Part shown: in pieces, positions 1 through 9,788 of the stretch
Layout of the letters: every line of letters begins with the position of its first letter
Numbering within the stretch: position 1 is the first letter of the stretch
Assembly (NCBI GenBank): GCA_051453625.1
Contig: JBOZIK010000001.1
Coordinates: 48,969,963-48,992,728 of the forward strand
Length of the DNA: 22,766 bases
Origin: Welwitschia mirabilis
Lineage: Eukaryota; Gnetophyta; Gnetopsida; Welwitschiales
Reading direction: 5' to 3'
Program-made: the position numbers and the translations under genes
The notes under the pieces: model-generated
Database searches by the model: none
Told to the model about the DNA's origin: nothing
Seen by the model: only the letters and a program-made list of their open reading frames with translations

Positions 1-56
1 GAGCATTTATCTGTTAGTTTATCTGCAAAACAACTCAAAATACCCTATCAAATACA
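1..56 (+). repeat. 3' tail of LTR-like repeat (copy A)
   Basis: The stretch reading CAACTCAAAATACCCTATCA then AATACAC is repeated in diverged form just before position 5374 (copy B) and 10909 (copy C). All three are followed within a few bases by TTGG and a C/A-rich stretch. This is the pattern of an LTR end followed by a tRNA primer site. Only the end of copy A lies in the window. Confidence 0.5.
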
Positions 57-62
57 CTTAAG

Positions 63-82
63 TTGGCGTCACAACAATGGGC
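63..82 (+). other. Primer-binding-site-like motif after LTR copy A
   Basis: TTGGCGTCACAACAATGGGC lies about 7 bases after the inferred LTR end. Matching motifs are TTGGTAGCACAACA at 5374 (after copy B) and TTGGTAGCGTAATA at 10909 (after copy C). A TGG start a few bases after the LTR is typical of a tRNA primer site. I cannot say which tRNA it matches. Confidence 0.4.
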
Positions 83-1059
83 TACCTTTTAAACTAGCAT
101 GATGTTTATTGGATTTGCATGAGTACTTTTTATGGATTTTATGCTTTTACCTCTCTTATAATAAAGTGTTACATGTTCTTTTCTTAGTGCATTATTATGA
201 TATTAAGTGGTGATTATTTCATACTTATTATGCTTAGGATCAAATAAGGCATGTTATTACTTTAAGATTTCATGTGTGATTCTTCTTTTTACTCTAATTT
301 ATATAACTGAAATATTTATTTGATGGATCTTGGAAGACCCCTATTTTTCATGCTTATAATTTTCTTCTTATATCAGCTAAGTGTCTTAGAGATATTTATG
401 ATGGATGAGATTATGTTGTTGTACTTGAGCTAGAACAACATGAGCATCATATCTATAGTTAATGAGATTATGACATTGTGATTAAGCTAGAGTAAAAGCT
501 ACATGAATTTAATTAAATATTTATGATTATGTGGGAGTCATTATGCTAGTATTGATACTATGTCCCATTCCAAGTTCTCTTATACATTTTAGTCACTTAT
601 ACTCATTTCCATTATCCTTACTTTAATTCATAGTTTATCATATCTATCCCCATAGAAGAATGACATTGGGACTATACTATGAATAGAATTTCTAGTATTA
701 TTGGTAAAAGTTGAGTTGGTGATGTAAGATTCATATTTCTAGGATAATCTTACACATTATCATACATTAATAATAGATATAAGCATAGCCATATTTTATG
801 ATGAACATCATTTTAGCACTATTGTTAGGGATAGCGATATGTAAGCTACAAGGAGGCATGCATAAAAATTACATTTCTATAACCTTTTAGTTATTTTTCT
901 TTTTGTGAGTTTTTATTTTTCTAATTCATTTTCATTTTTTTTTCATTGAATGGTTTATTATCCAAGTAATATCCCAATTGGCTTCTTTTCATTTTTACTT
1001 TTCATGATTGATGGATTGACATTGATTGTGCCTAGTACTTGATTAATGAAACTTGATCT

Positions 1060-1145
1060 AATTACTTCTTTTTCTTTTTGTTTTTCTTCTTTTATTTTTT
1101 TCTTTTGTTTTTTTCTTTTCCTTTTTTATTTCTTTCTTTTCTTGT
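1060..1145 (+). repeat. Pyrimidine-rich low-complexity tract
   Basis: About 85 bases made almost wholly of T and C on the + strand. It is a purine run on the minus strand, but it lies far upstream of gag, not next to an LTR start, so it is not a polypurine tract in the priming sense. Confidence 0.8.
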
Positions 1146-1578
1146 AAAAATTATCAGGAAAAGTATACCAAATTTTCTTATAGGAGCTACTCTTTATAAG
1201 TTTAAAGAAAAAATAACAAGAAAAATAAAAAAATTATTTCTTCTATTCATCTTCTCTTTTTACCATCTCTTTTCTCCTCTCTTCCCTTTTCTATCTCAAG
1301 TAAATTCTTTAGCAAGTACTTGAAAACAAATTTTAAAGAAGTTTATCATTAGTAAAAGCTTATAGAAATACTTTATTACATGTATTTTCATTCCTAGTTT
1401 TTTATTTCTTGCATTGCATTATATAATAGTTTTTAATTTTTGCATTTATCCTTTTCATTATTTATATTTAATCCTTACTTATCAGTTAGCCATAATGACT
1501 TATTGTATCAAAATATTAGTCATCTTAAGAGTTATATTTTTATCTTTAATCAAAACTACTTTATGCCAAATAATCAGT

Positions 1579-1670
1579 ACCACTGTCTAGAGTCAGCAAC
1601 ACCATTGGCACTACTATCTAGAGTTAGCAGCATAGCTGGTGCCGCTGTCTACAGTCACTAGTGTCATAGG
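1579..1670 (+). repeat. Three tandem copies of a 31-bp unit
   Basis: Units at 1579-1608, 1609-1639 and 1640-1670 share the core CTGTCTAGAGTCAGCA with a CAT(A/T)GG-like end. For example CACTGTCTAGAGTCAGCAAC compares with CACTACTATCTAGAGTTAGC. The copies differ at several places, so the duplication is old. The block is richer in GC than its surroundings. Confidence 0.7.
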
Positions 1671-1799
1671 CTTCTTAACTCAGAACTCTTTTATCTTTAA
1701 TGAATTAAAGGTTTGTGTTATCTTAAAATCTTTTACATAATGTACAAATCTAGCAACATAACTTTTTCTAACTATTTTCTTATGTTTCATGAATTGGCA

Positions 1800-2600
1800 A
1801 TGAGCACCTGATGATAGATTGCACCGAGTTCCTATCAATTCTAAAATAGATTATGAGTTAGATCATGAAAGTAACTTTAGAGGTCATCCATATTAGAAAC
1901 CATTAGAAAACCAAAATAATCCATTAGATTATCAATATCACAACTCTAGAAGCAACATCAATCTCAATCAACCTAGATGTACTTTAAAAGAATATCTTTA
2001 ACCATAATGTTTAAATGCATCCTTATGTATTGTTCAAGCTTCTAATGCTAATATAATTGATTTTAAGTTATAAATTATTTAACTTTTTCCACATTTTAAG
2101 AATTTAGGATCTAAGGATTATTACCTACATCTTAAAGAGTTTGAGTGTGTCCTCTTTATAATCTCTTAAAGGCATACAACATCTAATGCACTTAGATTAA
2201 CTTTATTCCCTTTTTCCCCTCAAAGAGAAGGAAAAATCTTGGATATACATCTTAAAGTAGTTTTTCTCACTACTTAGGATGAGATTAACAAAGATTTTAT
2301 TAGAAAATTCTTCCTTAGTCATAAGATCAATATCATTAGATGGGAGATCACTTCTAATAAAATAATAGCGAAACCTTCTCCCACATACTAAAAAGATTTA
2401 AGAGTCTACTTATTAGATGCTCATAACGTGGTTTTGAGAAAGGTAAAGTTATAGGTTTATTTTATAAAGGTATTTCATCCAATAATAGGTAATTTATGAA
2501 GATGATTTGTAGAGGTAATTTTTTAGACTTAGAAATTAATAAAGCTTAAAATTTTCTTAAAATCATAGTTGAAAGTTCAAAGAATTGGGACAAATCTAAT
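1800..2600 (+). pseudogene. Athila-type gag capsid remnant
   Basis: Role: structural capsid protein of the element. Read with stops and shifts ignored, one frame from about 1802 runs through LHRVPINSKIDYE, then SLCIVQASNANIIDFK, then YYLHLKEFE and ALRLTLFPFS (to about 2220). This is the order of conserved blocks in plant retrotransposon gag (Retrotrans_gag family). After a frame change it continues with DEINKDFIRKFFLSHKINII near 2280-2340, matching the conserved block that follows, then NVVLRK and VFHPIIGNL to about 2500. At least ten in-frame stops and two or more frameshifts make it non-functional. No start codon can be chosen. Protease-like sequence lies about 1.1 kb downstream in the same orientation, as expected. 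I am confident of the gag identity; the Athila assignment rests on block spacing and the protease downstream. Confidence 0.75.
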
Positions 2601-3670
2601 GAACCAACTTAATCACACAACTAACTAGGTTTAATTGTATCTTTAAAATCCTTAATAATATTGAATTCAACCAATTCCTAAAAGATTAAGACTCTTAGTA
2701 TAAGCTCTAAAACCATGATTCCATCTCCTTATTACAACATTTATCTTATAAAGATTTATAAAACCTTATATTATCCATCCATCCTTATGTTTCAAGGTGT
2801 GGTAAAAGAGCAAGTTAATTTTGTGGGGCAACAATTGAAAAACCAAAGAAAAAATAATTTATATTCTAACAGTTACAACCCTAGATGAAGGAACCACTCA
2901 ACTATTTCATAGAAGCAAGATAATCCCAACTAACCATTACTAGCTAATGTAAGAGTTCAAATCATTCCTCAACTTCCAACTCTTTATAGGTTGTACTTTA
3001 TAAGTTTATAAAGCTTAATATCATATCAATACCTCATAACAATAATTTAACCAACAAACCTCTTCTATGTTATAAAAGTTAAAGCAAGGCATGCACTAGT
3101 TAAGCCAAATCACTATGCATGTTCTTACATCACTCAACCAATATAAAAAGGATAAGCTTTCTTACTATACATGATCCTAACCCTGATAGTTATAAGTTTG
3201 TAAAAGATTCAAAAATTAAGGAAACCAAAGTTATCCATTCAAAAAGTTATAAATAAATCAAAAAAGAGATAGAAGAGAAACAACTCCAAGAATAAAAATC
3301 ATAACAAAGTGAGCATAAAAGTGAGAAAGGGGTAAAAAAAGAAACATGATATAAAAGAAGTTGTTCTAGATTATAAATAACCAATACCATTTTCTAAACA
3401 ACGTTGAAAAAATCAATTGACTAATAAGTAACAAGTAGCACTAGAAATTTTTGAGGAAGTAAAGGTCAAAATCCCTCTTTTAAAGGCTATTATATAAGTG
3501 TCCTCCTATGCCAAATGCTTTAAATATCTATGTATTGTTAAAATAGTGATGAATGTAAAGAATAAGCCTTTCTTTCCCAATAAACTAGTGCCAAAAATCA
3601 AAACCAAATCCTCCCAAAATACAAAAATCAAAGATGCTCTACCATAGCCATTAAAATTGAAAACACAAAC
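2601..3670 (+). pseudogene. Gag C-terminal/linker region, heavily decayed
   Basis: This stretch joins the capsid-like part to the protease-like part. Short fragments such as VVKEQVNFVGQQLKNQR near 2800 and a Lys/Glu-rich stretch near 3240-3350 suit the charged, poorly conserved linker of an Athila-type gag. Stops are frequent and I see no intact zinc knuckle. The identity is inferred mainly from position. Confidence 0.4.
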
Positions 3671-4110
3671 TTCCAATGAGCCTTAGTAGGTTTTAGAGCT
3701 AGTGTTAATATTTTACCCTATATTATCTACAAGGAACTTATTCTAAATGATCTTAAAAATATCAAGCTCTAATTAAAAGTGGCTAATTACTCTTTAAAAA
3801 AATCCTTTGGCATAGTAAAGGATGTGATTTTTTAAGTAGAATTTTTTTCATTTTTTATGGACTTTGTAGTTTTAAAAATTGAATAAACTAGAAGTCATAT
3901 CATTCCAATTATTCTAAGAGGACCTTTTCTTGATACTTATAATGCTCTTATCAATTTTAGAAATGGTCTCTAAATATTTCATTTAGTAACATGACCATTG
4001 AGTTAAACATATTTAATACCATGAAGCAACCTGAGAATTTGAAAGGAGTAGAGTTTATTGAAATTTTTAATGATCATCTTGATCCTCCTTCCTATGAGAA
4101 AAATGTTTCC
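3671..4110 (+). pseudogene. Athila-type retroviral-like aspartic protease remnant
   Basis: Role: would process the polyprotein. From 3680 the frame reads ALVGFRASVNILPYIIYKEL, then KSFGIVKDVIF, FMDFVVLKI, and IIPIILRGPFLDTYNALINF, ending near 3972. After a frameshift, MTIELNIFNTMKQPE starts at 3991. These blocks appear in the family's order. The catalytic Asp-x-Gly is lost: the site reads Gly-Phe-Arg before ASVN, so the enzyme would be dead even without its stops. The open frame 3991-4215 is the tail of this domain and not a separate gene; its last 30 or so codons have no recognisable similarity and run into the LTR-like repeat. Pol should follow but does not. Confidence 0.75.
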
Positions 4111-4206
4111 TCTATTTCTCTACCTTATTTAAGTTGTAATTCATTTGTGTTGAAGTGTGTATTTGTGAAAAAGTTATGTCCTCAAACAAATCTTATAAAT
4201 CACAAA

Positions 4207-5367
4207 TGTATATAGATTTTGCATAATACAACACACTACTATATATGGGAGTGATCAAATTGTCATAATTCTGTCAAAAGCATAGACAAGAAGAAAGAGA
4301 ATTCATTTCAAAAATAAAAAACCTTATAATCTCTAAATAGAAATAATATAACAATGTAAATAAGTATACTATGCAAATGACATGCAAGTCCTATTTCTAT
4401 CTAATTATCAAATTAACTTATCATGGAGATCGGCCCTATATTACCTAGATTAATCAAGAAAAGTCATTACTAGACTAAGACCAACCTAAATTATTAGGTA
4501 CATCAAATAAAATATGAAAATAATGCAAAGTTAATCTAGGAAATGAAATGCAATGCACCTAAACTAACAATGTTAACCTTGATAAAGGTTGCCATTATAA
4601 TCTATATCATTAATGAAGCTATCATAAAATCAAAAGCAACATAAACCATAAGGGAGACGCACATAATGAAAGATATAAAAAAATAGAGTTTTGATTAAAG
4701 TGAATCAACATTCATGTTACAAAGTAGCAGCACCTCAGTGAAGGATACATAACCCAATACCAAAGAAGACATCTTTTTATAACAATAATGGAGAGACCTC
4801 CTACTCTTCAATCTCCTATCACAAGAATTTTCGATGCCAAAGAATATGAAAATAGAGTCAAGGGCAGAGAAGGTATTTATTACAAAAAAACTTCAAAATT
4901 AGTAAATACAAACAGATATGCTAATAACCCTAATAGTGGTATAATAAGATGCAAGTCACATGGCCAGAGTGTAGTGAAGTTCGATGAAGTGTTATTTTAG
5001 GTGTCATCTTGCTGATCTTCTAAACTTCATAGACAATGATGCCAAGTTATATGAGTTTCACATTAGCTACTAGATTAATCTAATAAGCATACTCCTTAGC
5101 TTAAGTATTTCTGTCATCTGTATAGTCATCTAGATAATTAAGTGGATGATGGACTTTTGTAAAGTATTTCTTGTGTCGCATTAGCCTCTTTAATTGAAGG
5201 ATTATTGCTTCAAATAGGAAGTATTGTAAATTGCTTCAAATGCTGTCAAATATCATGAAGATTGCATGTTTTTATGACATTTGTCTTTTGCTCTCCATTA
5301 TCATCAAAAATCAACATAAGCCTATCTAACGTCCTATAGAACTACTTAAAATACCATATCAAATATA
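4207..5367 (+). repeat. Athila-like LTR (copy B)
   Basis: Diverged homologue of 9789-10904 (copy C). Shared landmarks in the same order are: GTATATAG..TACAACACACTAC then ATGGGAGT near 4207-4250; AAAGGTT.CC..T.ATAATCTAT near 4590; AGCAACATAAA.TATAAGGG-type sequence near 4640; AATCTCCTA then AGAAT.TTC.ATGC near 4810; AGAGTCAAGGG..GA with TTTATTA near 4855-4880; and the ending CCATATCAAATA before TTGG. The 21 bases just upstream (4150-4170) also match copy C (9724-9744) with one mismatch, so the true boundary could lie up to about 60 bases earlier. The frame at 4788-5000 falls inside this repeat and is not a gene. Confidence 0.6.
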
Positions 5368-5373
5368 TATAAT

Positions 5374-5390
5374 TTGGTAGCACAACATAG
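5374..5390 (+). other. Primer-binding-site-like motif after LTR copy B
   Basis: TTGGTAGCACAACATAG follows the LTR-like end in the same way as at 63 and 10909. A primer site next to what should be the 3' LTR of the first element means that copy B also acts as, or came from, a 5' LTR. Confidence 0.4.
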
Positions 5391-5948
5391 CCTTCCACTT
5401 AGTCTTATCAATCCCTAACAAAACCAGGTGAACAACCATAATTTCGAGCTAAATTAACTAATAATAGAGCAACTAGGGAAATATGAAATAAACTCAAAAA
5501 TAATTTTAAAAATCTCAGAATGTAGAATAGAAATATCAAAAACAAATAATTGAAAATTTTACTTGTGTAGCATAAGTGACCATACTATCATCCTGGTGGT
5601 TGTCCATATGATGAAGGGGATAATAAGCTAAAAAATTATTCTTGAAAAACAAAATTCTACAATTTTTTTTTCAAAAAGATAAACATTAAATATATTGGTA
5701 ATTAATAGCCCTTAACTTAAATATACAGTATACAAAAGAAATAACCATGTATACATAAATAATTTTCATCATGAAGTATCAAAAATGATATGTAAAAATA
5801 TGCATCATATCCAGCAATAAAAGTACATACTATGATGATATTAAAAAATAATATGTCTATATATAAGTCATGCATTTTGTATAATTCATAGAGGCAAAGA
5901 TACAAAATACAACATAAAGTCACTCCCTTATCTAGTCATGATGAATTC
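5391..5948. other. Unassigned AT-rich interval
   Basis: No coding or repeat structure is recognised. The minus-strand open frame at 5717-5923 is dominated by Ile, Tyr, Phe and Leu from AT-rich DNA and has no family resemblance, so it is not called. Confidence 0.4.
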
Positions 5949-7150
5949 CTAATGTGCAATAGGCTCTAGTGTAGGAGGAAAAGAAAAAGGATTCTCAGGA
6001 TCTACAGGGAAATGGTGATCAATTGACATTATGATTGTGCATGTTATCTCGTATCCATGTACTATGACTTTCTCTATGAGGTCTACCATCACACCATGCT
6101 TTATCCATAAGATGCACTGTCACATATCAACCAGCTGCTCCTCAGTGCACTATACTCTCCTTTCAATCATCTTAATCCTCTACTCTAGTGTAGAGATTCC
6201 TCGATCAACTATCTCTCAAATAGTCTATGTAGTCTCTGCTAAGAGAGTCTGAATCTGCTCTAAGGTAGAACTAACTATAGGTTTTTGTACCTGATGTCTC
6301 TTTGCCTCTCTTGGTATCTGTATGTCCATATCCTATAGGTAATGAGTTGAAGTCTATATGTATGTAAATCTTTGATCATCTACAAGCTCTAGTATGCCAA
6401 AGCATCTGAACATAACTGAGAGGAGGCACAAATATCCCAGAGTCTAAAGCTAATCGTACCTCTATCATAGTCCTAAGTCTCCTTCAAATAAATGTTAGTA
6501 AATCCATTTTCTCATCTTACCTAAACACTACCAGCATCTATAACTATAAGACCATTACATGACTATCATGAAATGATGGGTTGATGTTATAAATCAGCTC
6601 TTTATATAGGATCTAATAGGGATATGATAGCTAAATGACCAAGATGTTCCACATATCTATCATCAAATCAATTGGAATATTAAGTGTTATGTCGTAGGCA
6701 TGACGCTCGTCTACCTTGCTAGCTGAATGTATATGTATGCTCCTGATACCACCTAAATCAGTTACTATAGTAATGTGGTTTGGGAGGATTTTATTCTCAT
6801 GGCCTCAAATAGTATCTATTGTCATGTCAACAAGCTAATCACGAGCATAAAGACATTTCTCTATAAGAATTGTGTTATAGAACTCCTTGGTCTTTGATAC
6901 ATAATATAACCCTTATGCATCTAAAATTTACCGTGCTGTAGATCTATAAGTCTTTAGTCCATCTCTAGCTCTAGGTGGCTTATAAAATCATCAAAGTATC
7001 TCTCAACATGGATGGTCATGATCTAAATCATAAGGGATCTAGCATGACAAGATGCAGGGTGGACTGTCTCTACACGCTTAATCTTTGGTGGTTCTAATGG
7101 GCCTACCTCCTACTCAACAGCCTTGGTTTCTACCTTGACTTATTTAGCTC
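5949..7150 (-). pseudogene. Broken minus-strand accessory-type retroelement protein with C-terminal coiled coil
   Basis: Read on the minus strand with stops ignored, this region gives long coherent protein-like frames: ERYFDDFISHLELEMD near 7000, EFYNTILIEKCLYARD near 6880-6840, then VDERHAYDITLNIPIDLMID, RRLRTMIEVRLALDSGIFVP and, after a frame change, EQIQTLLAETT to EEQLVDM (about 6262-6113). The last part has heptad-like spacing (IVDRGISTLE, RIKMIERRV) and suggests a coiled coil. The frame ends at a TAG at 5949-5951. Several interior stops are TAG or TGA where Gln or Arg would fit. Inferred: the layout (N-terminal EFY-type block, middle region, coiled-coil tail) resembles the uncharacterised plant transposon-associated proteins found near Athila and Tat elements (PF20167-type), but I cannot confirm the family. 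It lies antisense to the flanking LTRs. The + strand frame at 6031-6252 is its shadow. Confidence 0.5.
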
Positions 7151-8129
7151 TACATGTGCATAGCCTACGTAGCCATAAATATGAAATGTGTTATAAGAAG
7201 TCAAGTGAAAATATCTAAGATATGTATGTATATAAATATATTTGTTTATTTTATTTTTCATTTTTTTCCCCTAAGATTTTCACAAATATTATCCATGTCT
7301 ATGGTAGGAACTCCTAAACATTTTATTTTACAAACATGTCTCTACTTCTAATGTGCATGGATGTTTTCAAGCATGTTGTGTGTTAAACCATCTTATTGTG
7401 TGTTATGCCCATAGAACATGTGAATTTTATTTTTGCTAGAACTTCCTATCACAGCTCTATAATAATAAATGCACAAATGCAACATCCTAGAAGCTGGTAG
7501 ATGCTTTTGCTACTAATACCTAGAGCCGCAACCATAAGGGATCTAGTGATATCAATTCGATGGATGTCATTTTGATGGATGAACAAGGTCTACACAGAGT
7601 TTAAGGAAGGCATGGTTGTGGTCTCCCATGCAGTGACTAGAGAGAAAAAATAAATGAGATAGGATCATGCATGCATAATGCCCAGTGGGTGACATGCTTG
7701 CCATTATTAGGCTTTGCAATAAACACCTATTCTCAACTGGTCATGACAGCCTTGTCACTATTTTATTGTTTGATATCAATCAAAAATAATAAAAAGGATG
7801 ATAATAAATTTGCTTTTATTTACTATGTTAGACTATATGTCACTACTGCATTGCTTTCCCGCATTTACATTGTAAGATCCAAATCGACACAAAGAGGGAT
7901 GAAGAAGTACAATATCCACACAACCTTCTAGATGTTTCTTTTTTATGATTACTTTCCATTTTGCCAATTCATTTTCTCTCTTATTTATGACAATGGCAGT
8001 GAGTCAAACACCATTAGTCCATTCTTGTCTGTATTCACTATAAAATTTTCTAGTTCTTCTGATTACATCGATGATAAATATGATGATTTAAATCAAAATC
8101 TTAAATAAACTTCTTCTTTTTCTTTAGAA
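7151..8129. other. Unassigned interval
   Basis: I recognise no protein family, RNA or repeat. Open frames at 7154-7351 and 7671-7931 are short. The second (86 codons) has a hydrophobic middle, but no ribosome context, conserved neighbour or motif supports it. Codon content follows the local base composition. Confidence 0.35.
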
Positions 8130-8840
8130 CTTAATACAAGAATGATGTTTAGGGAGGAGAATTAAAAAATCACGACATGGAGGAGGAGGCTTAACAAAAA
8201 TAAAATAAAAGGAACTTTTCCTTAGGGATTGGAGGATACATCAGATTAAAAAAGAACACAATTAAGAGAAAATAGAAAGGGCATAACAAGAAGGTAAGGA
8301 AAAGAATAGCGAGAGGAAAAAGAAGGAATAGAATGCTAGAAAATACCAGAGAGCATGGTGAAAACACATGGAAGAGGAGATGCACCTCATTAAAAAAATG
8401 CTAACACATGAACACATTAGAACAATGTCAGGACAGAGATCAAGATGCTGCAAAAGAGGGAAAACTAGGAGAACTACATGGAAGCTATTAGAAACAGACA
8501 GACATACTAACATAGAAACATGCATCAGAGGAGAGAGGGGACACACTAAAAAGAAGATCATCACAAAAAATAAGGGACAACATAGAAAAAAATACAAAGG
8601 CCATTAGATAAGCTAGCAAGAATGCATAGACAGATGCGAAGAATGATAGAAGCATTATAACAGAGGAGGAGGAATTCAAAAAAATCAGCAATAAATGCTA
8701 GCCTAAAAGAATAGGTAAAAAGCATTAGATATGCATAGAACAGGGATGCATTAAGCAAAGATGCAAAACAATTAGAGTGAAAGGGTATTAAATAATAGCA
8801 AACAACAATGAACGGCATCAAAAGGCCAGTAGGAGTGTGC
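8130..8840 (+). other. Purine-rich block
   Basis: About 700 bases strongly enriched in A and G on the + strand, from AGGGAGGAGAATTAAAAAAT through repeated GAGAG, AAGAAG and AGGAGG runs. The overlapping minus-strand frames (8191-8385, 8262-8597, 8488-8691, 8561-8842) are Phe/Leu/Ser/Cys-rich because they read the pyrimidine strand, and the + strand frame 8368-8607 is Lys/Arg/Thr-rich for the same reason. None is supported as a gene. Its place just before an LTR/primer-site junction suggests it could be the 5' part of that LTR. Confidence 0.6.
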
Positions 8841-9376
8841 ATTGTAATACGAAGAGCAAAGTAAATCCTTGCCTAGAATCAACATTTAAGTTTCCATTTT
8901 ATCTTTCCATGGTCATAGATCATCTCCATTATCGGTTGTAAATTCATTCGTTTTTTATTTATTTCATGGTTTTCAATTGGCTATTTCAAAAAATATTAAA
9001 AATATGTTTTTAATTTTCTTTTTAATGAATTTTTCTTATTAATAATTTTGTCTATATAGTATCTTGAAAATTGTAAATCCACAAATCTCAAATTGTGATA
9101 GTGTGATAATACTTTAAAAACAAAAGGCTTTTTTTTTAAAAATTATTTTCAATTATATTTCTAGATTTTATTTCCTAAATTATTTCTTCTAGGTTTCATT
9201 CATAATTTAATGATTAATTATAGACTTTAAAAAATTTATAATATCATACACCTAAAGCATAATATCAATTAGCCATTAGTCTTTATTCAACTTAAATATT
9301 TTAACATTTCTAAAATTCTAAGTAAAACACCATACAACAAAAAATTCAATGTTGTAAAAAATAGTCGTAACAGTTT
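8841..9376 (+). repeat. Candidate 3' portion of a Tat-like LTR
   Basis: AT-rich sequence running directly up to a well-formed primer-site motif at 9377. The last bases, ATAGTCGTAACAGTTT, then TGGTGCTAG, fit an LTR end followed by a primer site. The 5' limit cannot be set because no second copy lies in the window. Confidence 0.35.
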
Positions 9377-9392
9377 TGGTGCTAGAAGGAGG
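9377..9392 (+). other. Primer-binding site of a Tat-like Ty3/gypsy element
   Basis: TGGTGCTAGAAGGAGG preceded by GTCGTAACAGTTT. The form TGG-C/T-GCTAGAAGGAGG after the LTR is, to my knowledge, characteristic of many plant Tat-lineage elements. The C-to-T change in the fourth base agrees with the deamination seen elsewhere in the window. This marks a different element family from copies A-C. Confidence 0.6.
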
Positions 9393-9437
9393 ACCCCTCG
9401 TGTAGATTTTTTATTATTTTCTTAATCATTTTGGATC

Positions 9438-9758
9438 ATGTTTTTCTTATCCTTTACTTTTCCTACCACCTTATCACACTTCATAGCAGTAATAATGTCA
9501 ATATTGACCCATAGGGAAAAAACCTGCATTTCTGAAAATGAGTACAAGGTACTCACCCAAAAACACTTATCAACCTTCACCTCCAATGAACTTCATGTCA
9601 TAAATGGTTATAGGAGTTATCGGGAAGGCTACCTTACCTATTCCACTCAAAGAATACGATCACTAATAATTAGAAAACTAGTACTCCCAGATGATGAAAA
9701 TAAGGTTCTCTTTGAAGACCCTATTGCAGTGTGTATTTGTGAAAGTTTTTACATTTAA
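9438..9758 (+). CDS. Hypothetical 106-codon open frame after the Tat-like primer site
   Basis: This is one of the longest intact frames outside low-complexity DNA. It begins about 45 bases after the primer site with a hydrophobic stretch (MFFLSFTFPTTLSHFIAVIM) and continues with a mixed-composition part (ENEYKVLTQKHLSTFTSNEL, then RIRSLIIRKLVLPDDENKV). Codon usage is less skewed than in the chance frames. I recognise no domain. Its last codons run into sequence also found before LTR copy B, so the 3' end lies at the border of LTR copy C and probably was not its original end. It may be a leader or gag N-terminal fragment of the Tat-like element cut by the Athila-like repeat, or simply a chance frame. 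Confidence 0.25.
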   Translation: MFFLSFTFPTTLSHFIAVIMSILTHREKTCISENEYKVLTQKHLSTFTSNELHVINGYRSYREGYLTYSTQRIRSLIIRKLVLPDDENKVLFEDPIAVCICESFYI

Positions 9759-9788
9759 AGAGATCATGTCATTTATAACCAAAATAGA

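Larger units (their letters stand above)
83..1799. other. Untranslated leader of the Athila-like element
   Basis: I see no coding signal between the primer-site-like motif and gag. The stretch is AT-rich with scattered stops in all frames. It contains a long pyrimidine tract (1060-1145), a second pyrimidine-rich patch near 1240-1290 and a short tandem repeat (1579-1670). Open frames at 1078-1323 and 1440-1661 follow from the low-complexity composition and are not supported as genes. Long leaders between LTR and gag are usual in Athila and related lineages. Confidence 0.45.
1..5367 (+). mobile_element. Decayed Athila-like Ty3/gypsy element with gag and protease only
   Basis: Seen: an LTR-like 3' tail at 1-56, a TTGG primer-site-like motif at 63, a leader of about 1.7 kb, gag-like frames at about 1800-2600, protease-like frames at about 3671-4110, and a second copy of the LTR-like sequence at about 4207-5367. 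The internal part is about 4.15 kb, much shorter than a full Athila element, and I find no reverse transcriptase, RNase H or integrase motifs in it. Known: plants carry non-autonomous LTR elements that keep gag or gag-protease only (TR-GAG-like elements). Inferred: this is such a derivative, or an element that lost pol by internal deletion. The LTR start is approximate and the 5' LTR is cut by the window edge. Confidence 0.6.

Noticed and set aside
1078-1323. Open frame starting with a run of Phe
   Set aside because: It is the translation of the pyrimidine tract and has no real protein character.
3991-4215. Open frame as an independent small gene
   Set aside because: Its first part is the C-terminal block of the Athila-type protease region, and the ATG is an internal Met of the ancestral polyprotein.
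7671-7931. 86-codon frame with a hydrophobic middle
   Set aside because: No motif, no conserved neighbour and ordinary composition for the region; it could arise by chance.
8191-8842. Four overlapping minus-strand open frames rich in Phe, Leu, Ser and Cys
   Set aside because: They read the pyrimidine strand of a purine-rich block. Stops are rare there because of composition, the frames overlap one another, and none has a recognisable motif.
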